Source of the DNA: Auanema rhodensis
Lineage: Eukaryota > Nematoda > Chromadorea > Rhabditida > Rhabditidae
Length of the DNA: 64,000 nt
Assembly (NCBI GenBank): GCA_964057225.1
Contig: OZ059900.1
Span: 21,405,638-21,469,637 of the forward strand
Direction of reading: 5' to 3'
The notes under the pieces are model-generated. The model saw only the letters and a list, made by a program, of their open reading frames with translations, had not been told where the DNA came from and ran no database searches. The first letter of the stretch is position 1. The number at the start of each line of letters is the position of its first letter. Shown here piece after piece: positions 12,797 to 24,955 of this stretch. A program made the position numbers and the translations under genes.

Positions 12797-12919
12797 TTTT
12801 GACTTACGATTTCATGTGTTCAAACTCATGCAATGTCAATGAAACCTAGCTCAAAATTGTTCGTACAACGTCTAGTTCCACTTTCACGACAAAAAAACAG
12901 GGGTTAGAAAATTAAGGAA

Positions 12920-12956
12920 ATTAGCATATTCTGAGGGCACGCCCCTTATGGCTAAT
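12920..12956. other. Nested dyad around a G+C-rich core (example; monomer 266-302)
   Basis: ATTAGC (266-271) is perfectly complementary to GCTAAT (297-302). The interval between them contains GGGC-AC-GCCC (281-290), a second dyad with nearly the same centre. The core is the most G+C-rich part of an otherwise A+T-rich monomer. The outer arms are conserved in most monomers. Variants include a G at 266 (AAGTTAGC class), T at 300 (GGCTTAT class) and changes in the GCCCC run (GCCTCT, GCCCTTT). It could extrude as a small cruciform or fold in a transcript; neither is demonstrated. Confidence 0.55.
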
Positions 12957-15386
12957 ATTGATTAAATCGATTTTTGTTCATATGAGTCGTCAAATGCAAC
13001 AAATTTCAGCGTGTTACATACTAAAATGAAGCATTTTACAAGCTGAACACTAGAAAAATACAAAAACACAGTTTTTCCCATGAGAAATATTTTATTATGC
13101 TGGAAAACCAGTTTTTGGAAATTTCGCTGTAAACAAGGTTTTGACTTACGATTTCATGTGTTCAAACTCATGCAATGTCAATGAAACCTAGCTCAAAATT
13201 GTTCGTACAACGTCTAGTTCCACTTTCACGACAAAAAAACAGGGGTTAGAAAATTAAGGAAATTAGCATATTCTGAGGGCACGCCCCTTATGGCTAATAT
13301 TGATTAAATCGATTTTTGTTCATATGAGTCGTCAAATGCAACAAATTTCAGCGTGTTACATACTAAAATGAAGCATTTTACAAGCTGAACACTAGAAAAA
13401 TACAAAAACACAGTTTTTCCCATGAGAAATATTTTATTATGCTGGAAACCAGTTTTTGGAATTTTCGCTGTAAACAAGGTTTTGACTTACGATTTCATGT
13501 GTTCAAACTCATGCAATGTCAATGAAACCTAGCTCAAAATTGTTCGTACAACGTCTAGTTCCACTTTCACGACAAAAAAACAGGGGTTAGAAAATTTAGG
13601 AAATTAGCATATTCTGAGGGCACGCCCCTTATGGCTAATATTGATTAAATCGATTTTGGTTCATATGAGTCGTCAAATGCAACGAATTTCAGCGTGTTAC
13701 ATACTAAAATGAAGCATTTTACATGCTGAACACTAGAAAAATACAAAACACAGTTTTTCCCATGAGAAATATTTTATTATGCTGGAAAACCAGTTTTTGG
13801 AAATTTCGCTGTAAACAAGGTTTTGACTTACGATTTCATGTGTTCAAACTCATGCAATGTCAATGAAACCTAGCTCAAAATTGTTCGTACAACGTCTAGT
13901 TCCACTTTCACGACAAAAAAACAGGGGTTAGAAAATTTAGGAAATTAGCATATTCTGAGGGCACGCCCCTTATGGCTAATATTGATTAAATCGATTTTGG
14001 TTCATATGAGTCGTCAAATGCAACGAATTTCAGCGTGTTACATACTAAAATGAAGCATTTTACATGCTGAACACTAGAAAAATACAAAACACAGTTTTTC
14101 CCATGAGAAATATTTTATTATGCTGGAAAACCAGTTTTTGGAAATTTCGCTGTAAACAAGGTTTTGACTTACGATTTCATGTGTTCAAACTCATGCAATG
14201 TCAATGAAACCTAGCTCAAAATTGTTCGTACAACGTCTAGTTCCACTTTCACGACAAAAAAACAGGGGTTAGAAAATTTAGGAAATTAGCATATTCTGAG
14301 GGCACGCCCCTTATGGCTAATATTGATTAAATCGATTTTTGTTCATATGAGTCGTCAAAAGCAACGAATTTCAGCGTGTTACATACTAAAATGAAGTATT
14401 TTACATGCTGAACACTAGAAAAATACAAAAACACAGTATTTCCCATGAGAAATATTTTATTATGCTGGAAAACCAGTTTTTGGAAATTTCGCTGTAAACA
14501 AGGTTTTGACTTACGATTTCATGTGTTCAAACTCATGCAATGTCAATGAAACCTTGCTCAAAATTGTTCCTACAACGTCTAGTTCCACTTTCACGACAAA
14601 AAAACAGGGGTTAGAAAATTAAGGAAATTAGCATATTCTGAGGGCACGCCCCTTATGGCTAATATTGATTAAATCGATTTTTGTTCATATGAGTCGTCAA
14701 ATGAAACGAATTTCAGGGTGTTACATACTAAAATGAAGCATTTTACATGCTGAACACTATAAAAATACAAAAACACAGTATTTCCCATGAGAAATATTTT
14801 ATTATGCTGGAAAACCAGTTTTTGGAAAGTTCGCTGTAAACAAGGTTTTGACTTACGATTTCATGTGTTCAAACTCATGCAATGTCAATGAAACCTAGCT
14901 CAAAATTGTTCCTACAACGTCTAATTCCACTTTCACGACAAAAAAACAGGGGTTAGAAAATTAAGGAAATTAGCATATTCTGAGGGCACGCCCCTTATGG
15001 CTAATATTGATTAAATCGATTTTTGTTCATATGAGTCGTCAAATGAAACGAATTTCAGCGTGTTACATACTATAATGGAGTATTTTACATGCTGAACACT
15101 AGAAAAATACAAAAACACAGTATTTCCCATGAGAAATATTTTATTATGCTGGAAAACCAGTTTTTGGAAATTTCGCTGTAAACAAGGTTTTGACTTACGA
15201 TTTCATGTGTTCAAACTCATGCAATGTCAATGAAACCTAGCTCAAAATTGTTCCTACAACGTCTAGTTCCACTTTCACGACAAAAAACAGGGGTTAGAAA
15301 ATTAAGGAAATTAGCATATTCTGAGGGCACGCCCCTTATGGCTTATATTGATTAAATCGATTTTTGTTCATATGAGTCGTCAAATG

Positions 15387-18119
15387 CAACGAATTTCAGC
15401 GTGTTACATACTAAAATGAAGCATTTTACATGCTGAACACTAGAAAAATACAAAAACACAGTATTTCCCATGAGAAATATTTTATTATGCTGGAAAACCA
15501 GTTTTTGGAAATTTCGCTGCAAACAAGGTTTTGACTTACGATTTCATGTGTTCAAACTCATGCAATGTCAATGAAACCTAGCTCAAAATTGTTCGTACAA
15601 CGTCTAATTCCACTTTCACGACAAAAGAACAGGGGTTAGAAAATTAAGGAAATTAGCATATTCTGAGGGCACGCCCCTTATGGCTAATATTGATTAAATC
15701 GATTTTTGTTCATATGAGTCGTCAAATGCAACGAATTTCAGCGTGTTACATACTAAAATGAAGCATTTTACATGCTGAACACTAGAAAAATACAAAAACA
15801 CAGTATTTCCCATGAGAAATATTTTATTATGCTGGAAAACCAGTTTTTGGAAATTTCGCTGTAAACAAGGTTTTGACTTACGATTTCATGTGTTCAAACT
15901 CATGCAATGTCAATGAAACCTAGCTCAAAATTGTTCGTACAACGTCTAGTTCCACTTTCACGACAAAAAAACAGGGGTTAGAAAATTAAGGAAATTAGCA
16001 TATTCTGAGGGCACGCCCCTTATGGCTAATATTGATTAAATCGATTTTTGTTCATATGAGTCGTCAAATGCAACAAATTTCAGCGTGTTACATACTAAAA
16101 TGAAGCATTTTACAAGCTGAACACTAGAAAAATACAAAAACACAGTTTTTCCCATGAGAAATATTTTATTATGCTGGAAAACCAGTTTTTGGAAATTTCG
16201 CTGTAAACAAGGTTTTGACTTACGATTTCATGTGTTCAAACTCATGCAATGTCAATGAAACCTAGCTCAAAATTGTTCGTACAACGTCTAGTTCCACTTT
16301 CACGACAAAAAAACAGGGGTTAGAAAATTAAGGAAATTAGCATATTCTGAGGGCACGCCCCTTATGGCTAATATTGATTAAATCGATTTTTGTTCATATG
16401 AGTCGTCAAATGCAACAAATTTCAGCGTGTTACATACTAAAATGAAGCATTTTACAAGCTGAACACTAGAAAAATACAAAAACACAGTTTTTCCCATGAG
16501 AAATATTTTATTATGCTGGAAACCAGTTTTTGGAATTTTCGCTGTAAACAAGGTTTTGACTTACGATTTCATGTGTTCAAACTCATGCAATGTCAATGAA
16601 ACCTAGCTCAAAATTGTTCGTACAACGTCTAGTTCCACTTTCACGACAAAAAAACAGGGGTTAGAAAATTTAGGAAATTAGCATATTCTGAGGGCACGCC
16701 CCTTATGGCTAATATTGATTAAATCGATTTTGGTTCATATGAGTCGTCAAATGCAACGAATTTCAGCGTGTTACATACTAAAATGAAGCATTTTACATGC
16801 TGAACACTAGAAAAATACAAAACACAGTTTTTCCCATGAGAAATATTTTATTATGCTGGAAAACCAGTTTTTGGAAATTTCGCTGTAAACAAGGTTTTGA
16901 CTTACGATTTCATGTGTTCAAACTCATGCAATGTCAATGAAACCTAGCTCAAAATTGTTCGTACAACGTCTAGTTCCACTTTCACGACAAAAAAACAGGG
17001 GTTAGAAAATTTAGGAAATTAGCATATTCTGAGGGCACGCCCCTTATGGCTAATATTGATTAAATCGATTTTTGTTCATATGAGTCGTCAAAAGCAACGA
17101 ATTTCAGCGTGTTACATACTAAAATGAAGTATTTTACATGCTGAACACTAGAAAAATACAAAAACACAGTATTTCCCATGAGAAATATTTTATTATGCTG
17201 GAAAACCAGTTTTTGGAAATTTCGCTGTAAACAAGGTTTTGACTTACGATTTCATGTGTTCAAACTCATGCAATGTCAATGAAACCTTGCTCAAAATTGT
17301 TCCTACAACGTCTAGTTCCACTTTCACGACAAAAAAACAGGGGTTAGAAAATTAAGGAAATTAGCATATTCTGAGGGCACGCCCCTTATGGCTAATATTG
17401 ATTAAATCGATTTTTGTTCATATGAGTCGTCAAATGAAACGAATTTCAGGGTGTTACATACTAAAATGAAGCATTTTACATGCTGAACACTATAAAAATA
17501 CAAAAACACAGTATTTCCCATGAGAAATATTTTATTATGCTGGAAAACCAGTTTTTGGAAAGTTCGCTGTAAACAAGGTTTTGACTTACGATTTCATGTG
17601 TTCAAACTCATGCAATGTCAATGAAACCTAGCTCAAAATTGTTCCTACAACGTCTAATTCCACTTTCACGACAAAAAAACAGGGGTTAGAAAATTAAGGA
17701 AATTAGCATATTCTGAGGGCACGCCCCTTATGGCTAATATTGATTAAATCGATTTTTGTTCATATGAGTCGTCAAATGAAACGAATTTCAGCGTGTTACA
17801 TACTATAATGGAGTATTTTACATGCTGAACACTAGAAAAATACAAAAACACAGTATTTCCCATGAGAAATATTTTATTATGCTGGAAAACCAGTTTTTGG
17901 AAATTTCGCTGTAAACAAGGTTTTGACTTACGATTTCATGTGTTCAAACTCATGCAATGTCAATGAAACCTAGCTCAAAATTGTTCCTACAACGTCTAGT
18001 TCCACTTTCACGACAAAAAACAGGGGTTAGAAAATTAAGGAAATTAGCATATTCTGAGGGCACGCCCCTTATGGCTTATATTGATTAAATCGATTTTTGT
18101 TCATATGAGTCGTCAAATG
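15387..18119. repeat. 8-monomer unit, second copy (M46-M53)
   Basis: 2733 bp with starts 15387, 15729, 16071, 16413, 16754, 17095, 17437 and 17779. Same marker order as M37-M45 but with a single ATACAAAACACAG monomer (M50). Its last monomer (M53) also begins the 3-monomer duplication that follows. Confidence 0.9.
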
Positions 18120-19826
18120 CAACGAATTTCAGCGTGTTACATACTATAATGGAGTATTTTACATGCTGAACACTAGAAAAATACAAAAACACAGTATTTC
18201 CCATGAGAAATATTTTATTATGCTGGAAAACCAGTTTTTGGAAATTTCGCTGTAAACAAGGTTTTGACTTACGATTTCATGTGTTCGAACTCATGCAATG
18301 TCAATGAAACCTAGCTCAAAATTGTTCCTACAACGTCTAGTTCCACTTTCACGACAAAAAACAGGGGTTAGAAAATTAAGGAAATTAGCATATTCTGAGG
18401 GCACGCCCCTTATGGCTAATATTGATTAAATCGATTTTTGTTCATATGAGTCGTCAAATGCAACGAATTTCAGCGTGTTACATACTAAAATGAAGCATTT
18501 TACATGCTGAACACTAAAAAAATACAAAAACACAGTATTTCCCATGAGAAATATTTTATTATGCTGGAAAACCAGTTTTTGGAAATTTCGCTGTAAACAA
18601 GGTTTTGACTTACGATTTCATGTGTTCAAACTCATGCAATGTCAATGAAACCTAGCTCAAAATTGTTCCTACAACGTCTAATTCCACTTTCACGACAAAA
18701 AAACAGGGGTTAGAAAATTAAGGAAATTAGCATATTCTGAGGGCACGCCCCTTATGGCTAATATTGATTAAATCGATTTTTGTTCATATGAGTCGTCAAA
18801 TGCAACGAATTTCAGCGTGTTACATACTAAAATGAAGTATTTTACATGCTGAACACTAGAAAAATACAAAAACACAGTATTTCCCATGAGAAATATTTTA
18901 TTATGCTGGAAAACCAGTTTTTGGAAATTTCGCTGTAAACAAGGTTTTGACTTACGATTTCATGTGTTCAAACTCATGCAATGTCAATGAAACCTAGCTC
19001 AAAATTGTTCCTACAACGTCTAGTTCCACTTTCACGACAAAAAACAGGGGTTAGAAAATTAAGGAAATTAGCATATTCTGAGGGCACGCCCCTTATGGCT
19101 TATATTGATTAAATCGATTTTTGTTCATATGAGTCGTCAAATGCAACGAATTTCAGCGTGTTACATACTAAAATGGAGTATTTTACATGCTGAACACTAG
19201 AAAAATACAAAAACACAGTATTTCCCATGAGAAATATTTTATTATGCTGGAAAACCAGTTTTTGGAAATTTCGCTGTAAACAAGGTTTTGACTTACGATT
19301 TCATGTGTTCGAACTCATGCAATGTCAATGAAACCTAGCTCAAAATTGTTCCTACAACGTCTAGTTCCACTTTCACGACAAAAAACAGGGGTTAGAAAAT
19401 TAAGGAAATTAGCATATTCTGAGGGCACGCCCCTTATGGCTAATATTGATTAAATCGATTTTTGTTCATATGAGTCGTCAAATGCAACGAATTTCAGCGT
19501 GTTACATACTAAAATGAAGCATTTTACATGCTGAACACTAGAAAAATACAAAAACACAGTATTTCCCATGAGAAATATTTTATTATGCTGGAAAACCAGT
19601 TTTTGGAAATTTCGCTGTAAACAAGGTTTTGACTTACGATTTCATGTGTTCAAACTCATGCAATGTCAATGAAACCTAGCTCAAAATTGTTCCTACAACG
19701 TCTAATTCCACTTTCACGACAAAAAAACAGGGGTTAGAAAATTAAGGAAATTAGCATATTCTGAGGGCACGCCCCTTATGGCTAATATTGATTAAATCGA
19801 TTTTTGTTCATATGAGTCGTCAAATG
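17779..19826. repeat. Doubled 3-monomer unit (M53-M55 / M56-M58)
   Basis: Two 1024-bp copies, 17779-18802 and 18803-19826 (341 + 341 + 342 each). First monomers carry an A6 run and GGCTTAT; second monomers carry GGAGTATT, GTTCGAACTC and an A6 run; third monomers carry TTCCTAC and CTAATTCC. The copies differ at a few sites, for example CTATAATGG versus CTAAAATGA in the first monomer and CTAAAAAAAT versus CTAGAAAAAT in the third. Confidence 0.85.
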
Positions 19827-21878
19827 CAACGAATTTCAGCGTGTTACATACTAAAATGAAGCATTTTACATGCTGAACACTATAAAAATACAAAAACACA
19901 GTATTTCCCATGAGAAATATTTTATTATGCTGGAAAACCAGTTTTTGGAAATTTCGCTGTAAACAAGGTTTTGACTTACGATTTCATGTGTTCAAACTCA
20001 TGCAATGTCAATGAAACCTAGCTCAAAATTGTTCCTACAACGTCTAATTCCACTTTCACGACAAAAAAACAGGGGTTAGAAAATTAAGGAAATTAGCATA
20101 TTCTGAGGGCACGCCCCTTATGGCTAATATTGATTAAATCGATTTTTGTTCATATGAGTCGTCAAATGCAACGAATTTTAGCGTGTTACATACTAAAATG
20201 AAGCATTTTACATGCTGAACACTAGAAAAATACAAAAACACAGTATTTCCCATGAGAAATATTTTATTATGCTGGAAAACCAGTTTTTGGAAATTTCGCT
20301 GTAAACAAGGTTTTGACTTACGATTTCATGTGTTCAAACTCATGCAATGTCAATGAAACCTAGCTCAAAATTGTTCGTACAACGTCTAGTTCCACTTTCA
20401 CGACAAAAAAACAGGGGTTCGAAAATTAAGGAAATTAGCATATTCTGAGGGCACGCCCCTTATGGCTAATATTGATTAAATCGATTTTTGTTCATATGAG
20501 TCGTCAAATGCAACAAATTTCAGCGTGTTACATACTAAAATGAAGCATTTTACAAGCTGAACACTAGAAAAATACAAAAACACAGTTTTTCCCATGAGAA
20601 ATATTTTATTATGCTGGAAAACCAGTTTTTGGAAATTTCGCTGTAAACAAGGTTTTGACTTACGATTTCATGTGTTCAAACTCATGCAATGTCAATGAAA
20701 CCTAGCTCAAAATTGTTCGTACAACGTCTAGTTCCACTTTCACGACAAAAAAACAGGGGTTAGAAAATTAAGGAAATTAGCATATTCTGAGGGCACGCCC
20801 CTTATGGCTAATATTGATTAAATCGATTTTTGTTCATATGAGTCGTCAAATGCAACGAATTTCAGCGTGTTACATACTAAAATGAAGCATTTTACATGCT
20901 GAACACTATAAAAATACAAAAACACAGTATTTCCCATGAGAAATATTTTATTATGCTGGAAAACCAGTTTTTGGAAATTTCGCTGTAAACAAGGTTTTGA
21001 CTTACGATTTCATGTGTTCAAACTCATGCAATGTCAATGAAACCTAGCTCAAAATTGTTCCTACAACGTCTAATTCCACTTTCACGACAAAAAAACAGGG
21101 GTTAGAAAATTAAGGAAATTAGCATATTCTGAGGGCACGCCCCTTATGGCTAATATTGATTAAATCGATTTTTGTTCATATGAGTCGTCAAATGCAACGA
21201 ATTTTAGCGTGTTACATACTAAAATGAAGCATTTTACATGCTGAACACTAGAAAAATACAAAAACACAGTATTTCCCATGAGAAATATTTTATTATGCTG
21301 GAAAACCAGTTTTTGGAAATTTCGCTGTAAACAAGGTTTTGACTTACGATTTCATGTGTTCAAACTCATGCAATGTCAATGAAACCTAGCTCAAAATTGT
21401 TCGTACAACGTCTAGTTCCACTTTCACGACAAAAAAACAGGGGTTCGAAAATTAAGGAAATTAGCATATTCTGAGGGCACGCCCCTTATGGCTAATATTG
21501 ATTAAATCGATTTTTGTTCATATGAGTCGTCAAATGCAACAAATTTCAGCGTGTTACATACTAAAATGAAGCATTTTACAAGCTGAACACTAGAAAAATA
21601 CAAAAACACAGTTTTTCCCATGAGAAATATTTTATTATGCTGGAAAACCAGTTTTTGGAAATTTCGCTGTAAACAAGGTTTTGACTTACGATTTCATGTG
21701 TTCAAACTCATGCAATGTCAATGAAACCTAGCTCAAAATTGTTCGTACAACGTCTAGTTCCACTTTCACGACAAAAAAACAGGGGTTAGAAAATTTAGGA
21801 AATTAGCATATTCTGAGGGCACGCCCCTTATGGCTAATATTGATTAAATCGATTTTGGTTCATATGAGTCGTCAAATG
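19827..21878. repeat. Doubled 3-monomer unit (M59-M61 / M62-M64)
   Basis: Two 1026-bp copies, 19827-20852 and 20853-21878. Markers: TATAAAA plus CTAATTCC; GAATTTTAGCG plus GGGGTTCGAAA; CAACAAAT plus ACAAGCTG plus GTTTTTCCC. The third monomer of copy 2 (M64) also has AATTTAGG and GATTTTGGTTC, which copy 1 (M61) lacks. Confidence 0.88.
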
Positions 21879-22220
21879 CAACGAATTTCAGCGTGTTACA
21901 TACTAAAATGAAGCATTTTACATGCTGAACACTAGAAAAATACAAAAACACAGTTTTACCCATGAGAAATATTTTATTATGCTGGAAAACCAGTTTTTGG
22001 AAATTTCGCTGTAAACAAGGTTTTGACTTACGATTTCATGTGTTCAAACTCATGCAATGTCAATGAAACCTAGCTCAAAATTGTTCGTACAACGTCTAGT
22101 TCCACTTTCACGACAAAAAAACAGGGGTTAGAAAATTTAGGAAATTAGCATATTCTGAGGGCACGCCCCTTATGGCTAATATTGATTAAATCGATTTTTG
22201 TTCATATGAGTCGTCAAATG

Positions 22221-24272
22221 CAACGAATTTCAGCGTGTTACATACTAAAATGAAGTATTTTACATGCTGAACACTAGAAAAATACAAAAACACAGTATTT
22301 CCCATGAGAAATATTTTATTATGCTGGAAAACCAGTTTTTAGAAATTTCGCTGTAAACAAGGTTTTGACTTACGATTTCATGTGTTCAAACTCATGCAAT
22401 GTCAATGAAACCTTGCTCAAAATTGTTCCTACAACGTCTAGTTCCACTTTCACGACAAAAAAACAGGGGTTAGAAAATTAAGGAAATTAGCATATTCTGA
22501 GGGCACGCCCCTTATGGCTAATATTGATTAAATCGATTTTTGTTCATATGAGTCGTCAAATGAAACGAATTTCAGGGTGTTACATACTAAAATGAAGCAT
22601 TTTACATGCTGAACACTATAAAAATACAAAAACACAGTATTTCCCATGAGAAATATTTTATTATGCTGGAAAACCAGTTTTTGGAAAGTTCGCTGTAAAC
22701 AAGGTTTTGACTTACGATTTCATGTGTTCAAACTCATGCAATGTCAATGAAACCTTGCTCAAAATTGTTTCTACAACGTCTAGTTCCACTTTCACGACAA
22801 AAAAACAGGGGTTAGAAAATTAAGGAAATTAGCATATTCTGAGGGCACGCCCCTTATGGCTAATATTGATTAAATCGATTTTTGTTCATATGAGTCGTCA
22901 AATGAAACGAATTTCAGGGTGTTACATACTAAAATGAAGCATTTTACATGCTGAACACTATAAAAATACAAAAACTTAGTATTTCCCATGAGAAATATTT
23001 TATTATGCTGGAAAACCAGTTTTTGGAAAGTTCGCTGTAAACAAGGTTTTGACTTACGATTTCATGTGTTCAAACTCATGCAATGTCAATGAAACCTAGC
23101 TCAAAATTGTTCCTACAACGTCTTATTCCACTTTCACGACAAAAAAACAGGGGTTAGAAAATTAAGGAAATTAGCATATTCTGAGGGCACGCCCCTTATG
23201 GCTAATATTGATTAAATCGATTTTTGTTCATATGAGTCGTCAAATGCAACGAATTTCAGCGTGTTACATACTAAAATGAAGTATTTTACATGCTGAACAC
23301 TAGAAAAATACAAAAACACAGTATTTCCCATGAGAAATATTTTATTATGCTGGAAAACCAGTTTTTGGAAATTTCGCTGTAAACAAGGTTTTGACTTACG
23401 ATTTCATGTGTTCAAACTCATGCAATGTCAATGAAACCTTGCTCAAAATTGTTCCTACAACGTCTAGTTCCACTTTCACGACAAAAAAACAGGGGTTAGA
23501 AAATTAAGGAAATTAGCATATTCTGAGGGCACGCCCCTTATGGCTAATATTGATTAAATCGATTTTTGTTCATATGAGTCGTCAAATGAAACGAATTTCA
23601 GGGTGTTACATACTAAAATGAAGCATTTTACATGCTGAACACTATAAAAATACAAAAACACAGTATTTCCCATGAGAAATATTTTATTATGCTGGAAAAC
23701 CAGTTTTTGGAAAGTTCGCTGTAAACAAGGTTTTGACTTACGATTTCATGTGTTCAAACTCATGCAATGTCAATGAAACCTTGCTCAAAATTGTTTCTAC
23801 AACGTCTAGTTCCACTTTCACGACAAAAAAACAGGGGTTAGAAAATTAAGGAAATTAGCATATTCTGAGGGCACGCCCCTTATGGCTAATATTGATTAAA
23901 TCGATTTTTGTTCATATGAGTCGTCAAATGAAACGAATTTCAGGGTGTTACATACTAAAATGAAGCATTTTACATGCTGAACACTATAAAAATACAAAAA
24001 CTTAGTATTTCCCATGAGAAATATTTTATTATGCTGGAAAACCAGTTTTTGGAAAGTTCGCTGTAAACAAGGTTTTGACTTACGATTTCATGTGTTCAAA
24101 CTCATGCAATGTCAATGAAACCTAGCTCAAAATTGTTCCTACAACGTCTTATTCCACTTTCACGACAAAAAAACAGGGGTTAGAAAATTAAGGAAATTAG
24201 CATATTCTGAGGGCACGCCCCTTATGGCTAATATTGATTAAATCGATTTTTGTTCATATGAGTCGTCAAATG
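22221..24272. repeat. Doubled 3-monomer unit (M66-M68 / M69-M71)
   Basis: Two 1026-bp copies, 22221-23246 and 23247-24272. Markers: GAAGTATT plus ACCTTGCTC; AAACGAATTTCAGGG plus TATAAAA plus AAAGTTCG plus ACCTTGCTC plus TTTCTAC; and the same 5' markers plus AAAACTTAG plus CTTATTCC. The copies differ by GTTTTTAGAAA (M66) versus GTTTTTGGAAA (M69). Confidence 0.88.
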
Positions 24273-24613
24273 CAACGAATTTCAGCGTGTTACATACTTA
24301 AATGAAGTATTTTACATGCTGAACACTAGAAAAATACAAAAACACAGTATTTCCCATGAGAAATATTTTATTATGCTGGAAAACCAGTTTTTGGAAATTT
24401 CGCTGTAAACAAGGTTTTGACTTACGATTTCATGTGTTCAAACTCATGCAATGTCAATGAAACCTAGCTCAAAATTGTTCCTACAACGTCTAGTTCCACT
24501 TTCACGACAAAAAACAGGGGTTAGAAAATTAAGGAAATTAGCATATTCTGAGGGCACGCCCCTTATGGCTTATATTGATTAAATCGATTTTTGTTCATAT
24601 GAGTCGTCAAATG

Positions 24614-24955
24614 CAACGAATTTCAGCGTGTTACATACTAAAATGGAGTATTTTACATGCTGAACACTATAAAAATACAAAAACACAGTATTTCCCATGA
24701 GAAATATTTTATTATGCTGGAAAACCAGTTTTTGGAAATTTCGCTGTAAACAAGGTTTTGACTTACGATTTCATGTGTTCAAACTCATGCAATGTCAATG
24801 AAACCTAGCTCAAAATTGTTTCTACAACGTCTTGTTCCACTTTCACGACAAAAAAACAGGGGTTAGAAAATTAAGGAAATTAGCATATTCTGAGGGCACG
24901 CCCCTTATGGCTAATATTGATTAAATCGATTTTTGTTCATATGAGTCGTCAAATG
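24614..24955. repeat. Composite monomer M73 at the end of large unit copy 1
   Basis: Its 5' part has GGAGTATT (monomer 33-40), as in M54 and M57. Its later part has TATAAAA, TTTCTAC and CTTGTTCC, as in M27, and it is followed by M74, a copy of M28. It lacks the TTTCGAC marker of M27, so it is not a simple two-part hybrid of the monomers visible here. It marks the junction where the 46-monomer unit closes on itself. Confidence 0.6.

Larger units (their letters stand above)
12648..12989. repeat. Two degenerate half-monomers (about 172 + 170 bp)
   Basis: Monomer positions 336-342 plus 1-165 (half 1) and 166-335 (half 2) share short blocks in the same order. These are TCAAA followed by TGCAA (336/341 versus 166/175); CTAAAATG versus CTCAAAATTG (25 versus 196); CACT then ACAAAAA then CAG (52-75 versus 225-246); TTTTTGG versus TTATGG (116 versus 292); TAAA, five bases, TTTT (134 versus 309); and TTCAT (157 versus 323). 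Offsets stay within 166-175 bases. This suggests that an ancestral unit of about 171 bp doubled and diverged long before the present array expanded. It was aligned by eye on an A+T-rich sequence; a self dot-plot would settle it. Confidence 0.5.
12655..12996. repeat. Reference monomer (M38) with the unit's internal layout
   Basis: A typical 342-bp unit used here for internal coordinates (monomer position = window position minus 12654). From left to right it holds: a variable first 75 bp; a short dyad at 34-48; an A-rich stretch at 58-70; a nearly invariant stretch at about 95-119 containing the CTGG-AAAA-CCAG dyad; a CENP-B-box-like element at 126-142; a well-conserved stretch at 155-193; a variable stretch at 205-266 with an A7 run at 237-243; a nested dyad at 266-302; and AATCGATT near 311-318. 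Stops close every frame: + strand at monomer positions 26 (TAA), 31 (TGA) and 48 (TGA); - strand at the complements of 18, 25 and 158. The longest stop-free run I find in the consensus is about 190 nt, on the - strand, crossing the monomer boundary. The unit is therefore non-coding. Confidence 0.9.
12313..15386. repeat. 9-monomer block, first copy of the 8/9-monomer unit (M37-M45)
   Basis: Starts 12313, 12655, 12997, 13339, 13680, 14021, 14362, 14704 and 15046. Markers: CGCTGCAAAC plus AAAAGAACAGG; a consensus-like unit; CAACAAAT plus ACAAGCTG plus GTTTTTCCC; the same plus a lost A in GGAAACCAG; two ATACAAAACACAG units (M41, M42; 341 bp each); GAAGTATT plus ACCTTGCTC; AAACGAATTTCAGGG plus TATAAAA; and CTATAATGGAG plus an A6 run plus GGCTTAT. 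M41 and M42 are near-duplicates, so this copy has one monomer more than the other copies of this block. Confidence 0.88.
9236..24955. repeat. Large higher-order unit, copy 1: 46 monomers (M28-M73)
   Basis: A 15,720-bp series from the AATAATTTATT monomer M28 to the monomer before the next occurrence of that type (M74 at 24956). The order of classes is: M28; M29-M30 (TTTTGGGAAA, TTACAATTT); M31-M32 (GAAGTTAGC, TAGTC); M33 (TTTCGAC, A6 run, 341 bp); M34-M36; an 8/9-monomer block (M37-M45) and its second copy (M46-M53); then three consecutive doubled 3-monomer units (M53-M58, M59-M64, M66-M71) separated by M65; then M72 (CTTAAATG, 341 bp) and M73. The same order recurs, with gaps and insertions, in three later copies. 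Confidence 0.85.

Noticed and set aside
12901-12905. Telomere-like GGGTTAG in the AGGGGTTAGAAAA segment of each monomer
   Set aside because: It occurs once per 342 bp and is not tandem; a single heptamer is not telomeric repeat.
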